A stretch of 49,812 bases of DNA, from the NCBI RefSeq assembly GCF_014164585.1, contig NZ_JACJFM010000036.1:1-49812 (forward strand), in the 5' to 3' direction. Position numbers and translations under genes: made by a program. This document shows, in pieces, positions 43,979-49,812 of this stretch. The notes below the pieces were generated by a model that worked only from the letters and a program-made list of their open reading frames with translations, had not been told where the DNA came from and did not search any database. The first letter of the stretch is position 1. Each line of letters begins with the position of its first letter. The stretch is from Oceanospirillum sediminis (lineage in GTDB: Bacteria > Pseudomonadota > Gammaproteobacteria > Pseudomonadales > Halomonadaceae).

Positions 43979-44674
43979 CTAATCCCGCTCTGGCCGGGAT
44001 ACCTCCCTGTCAATGGCTCCGGTAACAGCCTCAATCACCGCCTGAGCCAGATGCTCGCCAAAAAGCACATGCTTACCGCAGTAGCTGACATTATCAGGGC
44101 CTGCACCGTTCACAATGGCCACGGCATCTGTGCCGGTTCCTGTGGCAATCAACCCTGAAATAGCGCTTCTCACATCAGCATCCTGCAATACAGCAGCCTT
44201 TGCTTCCGTTACGATCATCAGAGCCTCTGTCATTGCTGCCGGTGTTAAACAGGCACTGGTTAGTACAATCAGATTGATCGTTCCTGTCTCTTCAGGTTCA
44301 GACGTCATCAGACGATATTCTGCTCGATCCCCTGCCCGGCGAGCATTAGACAAACCCGCCGTTGCCAGAACTACAATATCAACATCCTGCTCAGATCTGA
44401 CGGCCATTCGAAAAGAGTTCATCGAAGCGGCGGTCATCATTCCTGTCAGCCGTCCCTTTCCTCCCAGACTGTCAGCATAGTCAATCAGCGTCTTCACAGG
44501 GGACCCGGCAGTATCAGTATATGCTGGCACTTTAAGATTCAGCATCTGGTCAGCCCAGACCAGACCACCGTTACACACCGCAGAACTGAGTATCTGGTGT
44601 GGTCGATCAAATACGATATGCAGATAGTTCTGTGTATGATGAAGTCGGGCATGCCGGGTTAATTGAAATGACAT
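43979..44674 (-). CDS. cbiZ: Adenosylcobinamide amidohydrolase CbiZ
   Basis: 231 residues from ATG 44674. CbiZ cuts the aminopropanol side chain of (adenosyl)cobinamide to give cobyric acid, allowing salvage of incomplete corrinoids. Family features are SSAVCNGGLVWADQMLNLKV, GRLTGMMTAASMNSFR, VVLATAGLSNARRAGD, GTINLIVLTSACLTPAAMTEALMIVTEAKAAVLQD and TGTGTDAVAIVNG. It stands alone except for the upstream GNAT gene (84-bp gap). No other cob/cbi/btu genes or cobalamin riboswitch are visible here. Confidence 0.92.
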   Translation of the reverse strand: MSFQLTRHARLHHTQNYLHIVFDRPHQILSSAVCNGGLVWADQMLNLKVPAYTDTAGSPVKTLIDYADSLGGKGRLTGMMTAASMNSFRMAVRSEQDVDIVVLATAGLSNARRAGDRAEYRLMTSEPEETGTINLIVLTSACLTPAAMTEALMIVTEAKAAVLQDADVRSAISGLIATGTGTDAVAIVNGAGPDNVSYCGKHVLFGEHLAQAVIEAVTGAIDREVSRPERD

Positions 44675-44758
44675 AAGCGTCCACAAAGAAGATGGTAAGC
44701 ATTAACACTGTAAAAGAAAAAGAGACTGACTTACTGTAAGCCGCTTAGATATACGCCC

Positions 44759-45361
44759 CTATGAAAGCAGCCCTCTTGTGTCAGAGACTACCACTGACGT
44801 CAACGACCTTAACATGCGATCCGTTGTTTTTACGGCTTTTGCCATTGCGGTTTCTGAAACAGACTGGCCATCAATTCGGTATTGGTCTTTAAATTCACCC
44901 ACAATATTGAAGCCTGTTTTAAGATATAAATTTTTTGCTGGCAGATTGTCGGATAAAACCGTAAGGTCAAGCCAGTCGATTGCTTCGTGCTCCTGACAAA
45001 AAGCCAGAACATACTCCAGCAGTATTGTGCCAAGCCCCTGTTTACGGCAAGTACTATCAACACCCATTCCAAGTAAAACCCGGTGTAAGCGATTACCATC
45101 ACTATGGTGGCGAAGATCAATATGGCCTTTAATCTTGCCAGACTCATCTTTTGCCAGCCAGAGCTTTCTCCAGCCTGCATCACCACATTGATAAGAAAAA
45201 CCCTGTACGAATTTTGCCTTTGCAGGTTCAGGTACTGCTTCTATCTCTCTGGACATTGGCAAAAAAAGAGGCGTTTCTCCCTGGCCGTTTTCCGAAAGCT
45301 GCCCATCCAGATATGAAAAAAATGCATCCAGATCAGATTTCGCCGCTTCAACTATTTTCAT
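44759..45361 (-). CDS. GNAT-family N-acetyltransferase
   Basis: 200 residues, one Acetyltransf_1 domain. The acetyl-CoA loop R/Q-x-x-G-x-G/A is RKQGLGTILLEYVLAFCQE, preceded by the beta strand HRVLLGMGV and followed by DWLDLTVLSDNLPAKNLYLKTGFNIVGEFKDQYRIDG. N-terminal helix MKIVEAAKSDLDAFFSYLDGQL. Cytosolic. The substrate is unknown. It lies upstream of cbiZ on the same strand. Confidence 0.88.
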   Translation of the reverse strand: MKIVEAAKSDLDAFFSYLDGQLSENGQGETPLFLPMSREIEAVPEPAKAKFVQGFSYQCGDAGWRKLWLAKDESGKIKGHIDLRHHSDGNRLHRVLLGMGVDSTCRKQGLGTILLEYVLAFCQEHEAIDWLDLTVLSDNLPAKNLYLKTGFNIVGEFKDQYRIDGQSVSETAMAKAVKTTDRMLRSLTSVVVSDTRGLLS

Positions 45362-45666
45362 GATTACTCCGAGTTTGATTAATCTGCTTTACATATGACG
45401 CAGCTATAGCTACCACTATGTGAGAAGAGCCTTAGCAACCAGAGAAATACAACATCTTGTTTTTACAGAAAAACTTAAACACTTATAACATGTCTTCTGG
45501 TAGATTAGCAGGCATAAACCATAGATTTTCAAGTTGGGACATTTTAGAATCCCTGGCCACAAGTAATCACTTTTCTCATTTATAGACCTTCAGATACTGT
45601 GATGATAACCCGTGATTTGTCTCCTCAAGGTTCTTAACCAGAGTCTGATGACAAACGCCCAATCAG
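45362..45666. other. Intergenic region upstream of the biotin operon, nothing recognised
   Basis: Divergent gap between the GNAT gene and the BirA operator. It must hold the GNAT promoter and the upstream part of the bio promoter, but I see no convincing -35/-10 pair, hairpin or ORF with a ribosome site. A plus-strand open frame from 45612 to 45815 lacks a Shine-Dalgarno and crosses the operator, so it is not called. Confidence 0.5.
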
Positions 45667-45667
45667 A

Positions 45668-45698
45668 TGTAAACCAAAATATCAGAACAAGGTTTACC
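45668..45698 (+). promoter_or_regulatory. BirA (biotin repressor) operator
   Basis: TGTAAACC-N15-GGTTTACC matches the BirA consensus TTGTAAACC-N14-16-GGTTTACAA with the correct spacing. It ends two bases before the ATG of the 43-codon ORF and 129 bp before bioM. This indicates repression of the whole operon by BirA-biotinyl-AMP when biotin is plentiful. Confidence 0.85.
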
Positions 45699-45699
45699 A

Positions 45700-45831
45700 A
45701 TGAGAGCCTTATTGCTAATCTTCTGCGCCGGGACTGCTTTAACATCTGGTGTTCAGAAAGGTTGTCCCCTTTGCCACGGCATCGGATATCCCGTTTTAAC
45801 CAGTATGAGTCTTAGTGCGCGATTAATATGA
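45700..45831 (+). CDS. 43-residue ORF with CPLCHG motif, first in the bioMNY operon
   Basis: ATG 45700 is preceded by AAGG at 7 nt (inside the right arm of the BirA operator). Its TGA overlaps the bioM start (ATGA, 45828-45831), an arrangement that couples translation. The product has a basic start and a hydrophobic run (MRALLLIFCAGTAL), then GVQKGCPLCHGIGYPVL and a Ser/Leu-rich tail ending SARLI. CPLCHG gives a CxxCH pattern as in c-type haem sites or small metal-binding knuckles. The protein may be membrane-anchored or secreted. I recognise no family. It could also act only as a leader peptide setting bioM translation. Confidence 0.55.
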   Translation: MRALLLIFCAGTALTSGVQKGCPLCHGIGYPVLTSMSLSARLI

Positions 45832-46601
45832 ACAAACCGCTAGAAAAGCCCATTACACAAGTAACAAAGCCCATCACTCAAGGCTGCAGCATTCATCTGG
45901 ATGAAGTTTGTCTGGAAATAGAAGGTAAGCAGGTGGTCAATAAACTGTCCTTATCGACAACCATCAAGCGCCTGGGCGTGATTGGTCGCAATGGTTCGGG
46001 CAAATCCACTCTGAGCCGTTTACTTTCAGGGCTAATTGAAACCAGTTCGGGCCATATCGAAGTGGCAGGCATTAACCCCTTTAAAGATCGCAAAGGCGCT
46101 TTACGGGAAATAGGCCTGCTATTTCAGAATCCTGAGCATCAGATTATTTTCCCGACAGTGATAGAAGAAATTGCCTTCGGTTTACGCCAGCAGGGACAGA
46201 ATAAAAAAACAGCTGAACAAAATGCACTTCAGGTGTTAGCCAGCTTTGGTAAAGAGCACTGGCAGAACGTGCACACCTCTGCACTGTCTCAGGGCCAGAA
46301 GCACCTTGTTTGCCTGATGGCCGTGATGGCAATGAAGCCAAACCTGATTATTCTGGATGAGCCTTTTGCCGGTCTGGACATCCCGACCAAAAAACAACTG
46401 CGACGTTATCTCGATAAATTTTCTGGCAGCCTGATTCACATCAGTCATGACCCGGAAGATCTGAACGGCTATGAACAACTGCTCTGGCTGGAGGGCGGCG
46501 AAGTGGCCGCACTGGGCCGTTATGAAGAGGTGTTGCCACGTTACCTGAACGAAATGGATACACTGGGAGACAGCGATGATATCTCTGACCTCGCCAGTTG
46601 A
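45828..46601 (+). CDS. bioM: Biotin ECF transporter ATPase BioM
   Basis: 257 residues, EcfA-type ATP-binding protein of the biotin ECF transporter. Walker A VIGRNGSGKSTLSRLLSGL, Q-loop LLFQNPEHQIIFPTVIEEIAFGL (the QNP/EHQ wording of ECF ATPases), signature LSQGQKHLVCL, Walker B LIILDEPFAGLDIP and the switch His in LIHISHDPEDL. It starts inside the upstream 43-codon ORF stop and overlaps bioN by 26 bp. The single ATPase presumably acts as a homodimer. Confidence 0.92.
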   Translation: MNKPLEKPITQVTKPITQGCSIHLDEVCLEIEGKQVVNKLSLSTTIKRLGVIGRNGSGKSTLSRLLSGLIETSSGHIEVAGINPFKDRKGALREIGLLFQNPEHQIIFPTVIEEIAFGLRQQGQNKKTAEQNALQVLASFGKEHWQNVHTSALSQGQKHLVCLMAVMAMKPNLIILDEPFAGLDIPTKKQLRRYLDKFSGSLIHISHDPEDLNGYEQLLWLEGGEVAALGRYEEVLPRYLNEMDTLGDSDDISDLAS

Positions 46602-47187
46602 AACTCGCGCGCATCAGTGGCCAGCCGGGCTAAAGCTGGGTCTGCTGTGCTTTGTCACCGGCCTGCTGTTTATAACAGACCATTTGATATTTCACAGTGT
46701 CTTTTTGCTGGCCATTGTCGTGCTTTATGCACTGCCCGGCCGGGCGTTTTTTAAAAGCGGCTGGCAACATCTGAAAATTCTCTGGCCCTTTGTGCTTATT
46801 GTTGTCCTATGGCATCTGTGGACTGACGAGCTTCAGCGAGGAAGCATTATTGCGTTTCGTATGATGTCTACTGTGGCTCTGGCCAACCTGGTCACAATGA
46901 CCACCCGGCTATCTGACATGATTGATGTCGTGCACTTTCTGGCAAAACCCTTATATCGCTCAGGCTTAAATGGCCGGGCTCTGGAACTGGCGATAGCCCT
47001 GGTGATTCGGATGACCCCTGTGCTGGTTTCCAAAGGTCAGAACCTTACCTGGGCATGGCGTGCTCGCTCTACCCGGCATTCTGGCTGGAGAATTATTTTA
47101 CCTTTCACTGTCCTCGCACTTGATGATGCTGACCATGTCGCCGAAGCCCTGCGGGCTCGCGGTGGATTAATCAACCCGGAGAAATAA
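46576..47187 (+). CDS. bioN: Biotin ECF transporter T component BioN
   Basis: 203 residues, four to five TM helices followed by the cytoplasmic coupling helices. The two Ala-Arg-x motifs that engage the ATPases are present: AWRARSTRHSG and EALRARGGL. ATG 46576 has GGAGA at 6 nt, which supports the 26-bp overlap with bioM. It joins BioM to BioY. The next gene begins 3 bp after its stop. Confidence 0.92.
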   Translation: MISLTSPVETRAHQWPAGLKLGLLCFVTGLLFITDHLIFHSVFLLAIVVLYALPGRAFFKSGWQHLKILWPFVLIVVLWHLWTDELQRGSIIAFRMMSTVALANLVTMTTRLSDMIDVVHFLAKPLYRSGLNGRALELAIALVIRMTPVLVSKGQNLTWAWRARSTRHSGWRIILPFTVLALDDADHVAEALRARGGLINPEK

Positions 47188-47190
47188 ATA

Positions 47191-47748
47191 ATGGAAAAAA
47201 ATATCGCCTACACCGCTCTGTTTGCGGCATTAATTGCGGCACTGGGTCTGGTGCCACAAATCACTCTGGCATTTGGCGTACCCATTACCGCACAAAGCCT
47301 CGGTATTATGTTATGCGGCACTATTTTAGGCAGTAAACGTGGTGGTCTGGCTGTATTGCTGTTCTTGTTACTGATTGCAATGGGCTTACCATTACTCTCT
47401 GGCGGTCGAGGTGGACTGGGCCTGTTCGTTTCGGCAACCAGTGGCTTTTTAATTGGCTGGCCGGTTGCCGCCTTTGTAACAGGTTTAATTGTTGAAAAGT
47501 GGCGTTCAGCTTCAATTACTCTGGTTGCAAGTATTGCATCTATTATTGGCGGTATTATTGTGCTGTATGCCTTCGGCATCGTTGGCATGTCAATTGTGCT
47601 GGATAAAACCCTGCCAGAAGCAACAGCATTAATGCTGGTCTTTATCCCTGGCGACATTATTAAAGCCGTGATTGCGGGCTTCCTGACGGCGGCAATTGCT
47701 AAAGCACGCCCAGCCAGTTTGCTGTCCCGTTCTGCTAAAGCAGCGTAA
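47191..47748 (+). CDS. bioY: Biotin ECF transporter S component BioY
   Basis: 185 residues, six TM helices. High-affinity biotin-binding membrane protein. The BioY signature is GLPLLSGGRGGLGLFVSATSGFLIGWPVAAF, preceded by PITAQSLGIMLCGTILGSKRGGLAVLLFLLL and followed near the end by FIPGDIIKAVIAGFL. GGAG lies 9 nt before ATG 47191. With BioM and BioN it forms the complete three-part transporter under the BirA operator. No biotin biosynthesis genes are in the window. Confidence 0.95.
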   Translation: MEKNIAYTALFAALIAALGLVPQITLAFGVPITAQSLGIMLCGTILGSKRGGLAVLLFLLLIAMGLPLLSGGRGGLGLFVSATSGFLIGWPVAAFVTGLIVEKWRSASITLVASIASIIGGIIVLYAFGIVGMSIVLDKTLPEATALMLVFIPGDIIKAVIAGFLTAAIAKARPASLLSRSAKAA

Positions 47749-47762
47749 TGATTGACGGGCAT

Positions 47763-47862
47763 GGCGAAGTAACATGAATAGTCTGATCATACCAACGGTC
47801 TACGAATCCCCCTGGTACCATGTCTCAGGCAGACTTCATGACAAGGATATGTTCACTTCGCC
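47763..47862. repeat. Inverted repeat between bioY and msrA
   Basis: GGCGAAGTAACAT (47763-47775) and ATGTTCACTTCGCC (47849-47862) are complementary over 13 of 14 positions, one base being bulged, with a 73-bp interior. It may form a long-range hairpin downstream of bioY. No U-run. Origin unknown. Confidence 0.4.
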
Positions 47863-47888
47863 TTCCCCATGATGAACTGAGGAATAAA

Positions 47889-48362
47889 ATGCAGGAAATC
47901 TACTTTGCAGGCGGTTGTCTTTGGGGTGTGCAGGAGTACATGCGTCACTTACCAGGCGTTGCCTTTACAGAAGCGGGCCGCGCCAATGGCACCACTAAAA
48001 CAACCGAAGGTGAATATGACGGCTACGCAGAGTGTGTACTCACCCGCTTTAACCCTGAAATCGTCTCTTTAAAGCAGTTGTTTGATTATTTTTTTGAAGT
48101 AATCGACCCCTACAGCGTTAACCAGCAAGGGGAAGATATTGGCGAAAAATATCGCACCGGAATTTACAGCACAGAACCAGAGCATTTAAAGCAGGCTGAG
48201 GACTATATTCGCAGCCGAAGTGATGCTGACCGAATTGCTGTAGAAGTCCTGCCGCTATCGAACTATGTCAAAAGTGATGACGAACATCAGGACAGACTCA
48301 CCCGTTGCCCCGATGATTACTGCCATATCCCCGGAGATCTTTTGCATAAATATAAACGCTAG
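47889..48362 (+). CDS. msrA: Peptide-methionine (S)-S-oxide reductase MsrA
   Basis: 157 residues from ATG 47889, with GAGGA at 6 nt; an in-frame ATG at 47820 is rejected because it adds residues with no family match. It reduces methionine S-sulfoxide in proteins. The catalytic motif reads GGCLWGVQEYM (Leu in place of the usual Phe of GCFWG); EYDGYAECV, FFEVIDPYSVNQQGEDIGEKYRTGIYS match the substrate pocket. It is short, and a CPDDYCH near the end offers resolving cysteines. Cytosolic. Confidence 0.92.
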   Translation: MQEIYFAGGCLWGVQEYMRHLPGVAFTEAGRANGTTKTTEGEYDGYAECVLTRFNPEIVSLKQLFDYFFEVIDPYSVNQQGEDIGEKYRTGIYSTEPEHLKQAEDYIRSRSDADRIAVEVLPLSNYVKSDDEHQDRLTRCPDDYCHIPGDLLHKYKR

Positions 48363-48519
48363 ATTCAGGCCCGTATCCTGCAATAGTTGGCGGAACCACA
48401 GCACAGGCTTCATCCCTTCAGAAGGCTAGCAGGCGGTGCCACTAAACAACCCGCAAACCCACCAGCCAGAATAAGAGAGGCATCTCAGAAGATCGCCCCT
48501 CTCGTGTCCTGTCGGTCCT

Positions 48520-49713
48520 TTATTCAGATGGTGCCGATATATAATGTCGGTTATTGCTTTCCTCTCTGATAACAGAGTCATTCAGATAAGACAATGTACG
48601 GTATTTGCCAGTCACATCCATAATACCATCCGTTTCAATCAGATTACCCGTCAGAATATGAGCGGATGATGTATTCGTTGCATATAACTTGATGCCATAA
48701 TTCGCGCTTTTTATCAGTGTATTATTCTGATAAAGGTGCGGCAACCCACCGGATAGAGCTGAGTTCTGTTGTGCGGCATTTCTGGCAAAAATGCTATTCT
48801 CACCTGCCGAGTGCACCAGGTTATTAATGACCCTGATATTATCGCCATCCAGCATCATGCCATTGCCGCCACTTTCTATAATCTGATTATCGGATATTTC
48901 TATATCATCACCACCCGCCTGGATACCTGTATTTTGCCAGACCGGAGCAAACGGACTGACACCGGTTCTGTAAATACGGTTGCCTGTTACCTGAGCATCC
49001 GATTGAATAGCGCCAATCTGAATACCATCCGCCGCAATATTTTCCAGTGTATTATTATAGATTTTTACATCACGTAACTGATGAGGATAAACCGTTATCT
49101 CTTCTCCCTCACAAACCAGATTCCGGCTTTTTGCGGTATAACCAATATACATGCCCTCGCCTTCTTCCGTGTCATGAATATAGTTATCATGTATATAAAC
49201 GCCTTCCATGATAAAGTTTTCAGCCCATGTATCCGGGTTACAATTCGGGTCTGTTTTAACCAGCATTCCGGCAAAGCGCGCCCGATAAATTTCCAGATTA
49301 TCCAGCTCAACATGATGACTCAGCATACCGACGCCAATGGTTCCTCCCAGACGTATCCCATATCCACCTGACACAGGATCAGGCGTGGAAGTGACTCTGA
49401 CCCAGGACACATTATCCAGCGCCATACTGTATTCGTAAGGCGTGAACAGCACCTGATTATCCCGGTTGCGAATCACAACAGGCTGATCAGAAGTTCCGGT
49501 AATATTTTTAATTCTGAGAGGCCCTCTTTCCCCCGGAGCCAGACAAACCGTACTGCCAGGCGGAATTTGCATCTGATCGCCATCAAGTAAATACTGTCCA
49601 GAGGGTATTTCATAATCGCAGTTATAATCACTTCCTGAATCACCATTTGCCCAGGCGTTTATAGAACCAAAAAACAACGTCCCGGAAATATATGCTGCAT
49701 TTTTTATACTCAT
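48520..49713 (-). CDS. Secreted right-handed parallel beta-helix protein
   Basis: 397 residues. Sec signal peptide (MSIKNAAYISGTLFFGSINAWA, then NGDSGSDY). The rest consists of beta-helix coils (Pfam NosD/Beta_helix, PbH1-type): VELDNLEIYRARFAGMLV, GVYIHDNYIHDTEEGEGMYIG, VKIYNNTLENIAADGIQIG, VTGNRIYRTG, IEISDNQIIESGGNGMMLDGDNIRVINNLVHSAGENSIFA. An N-terminal segment (YEIPSGQYLLDGDQMQIPPGSTVCLAPG) forms the cap. The fold is shared with pectate lyases and alginate epimerases, but no catalytic motif could be assigned. Likely a polysaccharide-active or surface protein. The promoter must lie in 49714-49812, where I see no clear signal. Confidence 0.85.
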   Translation of the reverse strand: MSIKNAAYISGTLFFGSINAWANGDSGSDYNCDYEIPSGQYLLDGDQMQIPPGSTVCLAPGERGPLRIKNITGTSDQPVVIRNRDNQVLFTPYEYSMALDNVSWVRVTSTPDPVSGGYGIRLGGTIGVGMLSHHVELDNLEIYRARFAGMLVKTDPNCNPDTWAENFIMEGVYIHDNYIHDTEEGEGMYIGYTAKSRNLVCEGEEITVYPHQLRDVKIYNNTLENIAADGIQIGAIQSDAQVTGNRIYRTGVSPFAPVWQNTGIQAGGDDIEISDNQIIESGGNGMMLDGDNIRVINNLVHSAGENSIFARNAAQQNSALSGGLPHLYQNNTLIKSANYGIKLYATNTSSAHILTGNLIETDGIMDVTGKYRTLSYLNDSVIREESNNRHYISAPSE

Positions 49714-49812
49714 ATAAAATACTGAGCAGTGCGTAGTTCTGACGACTATGGGCTATGCACAACTGTTTCCCCACTTTTTCAAAAACAGGTATTTCCAGCT
49801 TTAATGGATTGT

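Noticed and set aside
45700-45790. Lipobox in the 43-residue ORF
   Set aside because: LIFC and QKGC do not fit the lipoprotein consensus (small residue before Cys), so lipidation is not claimed.
45612-45815. 67-codon plus-strand frame upstream of bioM
   Set aside because: No Shine-Dalgarno, it runs through the BirA operator, and it conflicts with the better supported 43-codon frame that couples to bioM by ATGA.
45700-45831. c-type cytochrome interpretation of CPLCHG in the 43-residue ORF
   Set aside because: CxxCH alone is too short a motif. There is no distal Met/His segment and the product is too small to call a cytochrome.
47208-47762. Minus-strand open frame of 184 codons
   Set aside because: Antisense to bioY, which is complete and in operon order. 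No ribosome site.
48385-48500. Possible cobalamin riboswitch-like segment (GGTGCCACT ... AGCCAG)
   Set aside because: The B12 box and conserved core are not present in order, no plus-strand gene follows it, and cbiZ is elsewhere on the other strand.
1-49812. CRISPR arrays, tRNA/rRNA genes, prophage, toxin-antitoxin or defence genes
   Set aside because: No regularly spaced repeats, no tRNA-like cloverleaf or rRNA sequence, and no recognisable phage or defence proteins on either strand.

Overview
The window reads as chromosomal DNA of an aerobic, motile, probably marine gammaproteobacterium of Oceanospirillales type. This is inferred from moderate GC by eye, a LiuR/MmsR-style valine catabolic locus, a hybrid-kinase/c-di-GMP signalling cluster, BirA-type biotin control and PsrA-type fatty-acid operators. 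No rRNA, tRNA, CRISPR or phage genes were seen. One insertion sequence is present.

Left part (1-15.2 kb): the window opens with the remains of an HD-GYP-type response regulator that has lost its catalytic domain. A PrpE-type acyl-CoA synthetase (minus) and a HlyU-like ArsR regulator (plus) diverge from a 411-bp region with repeated TGTCGACA palindromes. Next comes a compact plus-strand signalling cluster: a secreted protein of about a dozen degenerate short repeats that I do not recognise, a multi-domain hybrid histidine kinase, a REC-PAS-PAS-GGDEF-EAL protein, and a stand-alone CheY-like protein with its own promoter. A convergent EamA transporter has a leader arranged like an amino-acid attenuator. 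Acetoacetyl-CoA synthetase (AacS) follows.

Middle (15.2-28.6 kb): an IS481-family element with intact ends and a perfect 7-bp target duplication sits between aacS and sohB. Then come an SCP2 protein with a PsrA-type operator inside its promoter, ppnP, ppk2, a MATE exporter overlapping a CHASE-like diguanylate cyclase, a lone enoyl-CoA hydratase, and the branched-chain amino acid ABC transporter livGFKHM.

Right-middle (28.7-40.7 kb): a second PrpE-type synthetase is followed on the minus strand by a 107-nt element predicted to fold into a branched RNA. The distal valine pathway is complete here: acyl-CoA dehydrogenase, enoyl-CoA hydratase, 3-hydroxyisobutyryl-CoA hydrolase and mmsB in one operon, and mmsA in its own unit divergent from an AraC regulator. 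A MerR regulator (LiuR) and an ACSF2-like acyl-CoA synthetase follow. Four near-identical 16-bp palindromes, TTKACGTAAACGTMAN, lie upstream of aacS, livG, the acyl-CoA dehydrogenase operon and liuR itself. They tie import, valine catabolism and ketone-body activation into one predicted LiuR regulon.

Right end (40.7-49.8 kb): a methyltransferase, a chemoreceptor, an orphan CbiZ cobinamide amidohydrolase, a GNAT, and a BirA-controlled biotin ECF transporter (bioM-bioN-bioY) preceded by an overlooked 43-codon ORF carrying CPLCHG. MsrA and a secreted parallel beta-helix protein close the window.

The most novel-looking items are the 43-residue ORF under the BirA operator, the Trp-containing attenuator-like leader of the EamA gene, the branched RNA before livG, and the periplasmic repeat protein coupled to the hybrid kinase.
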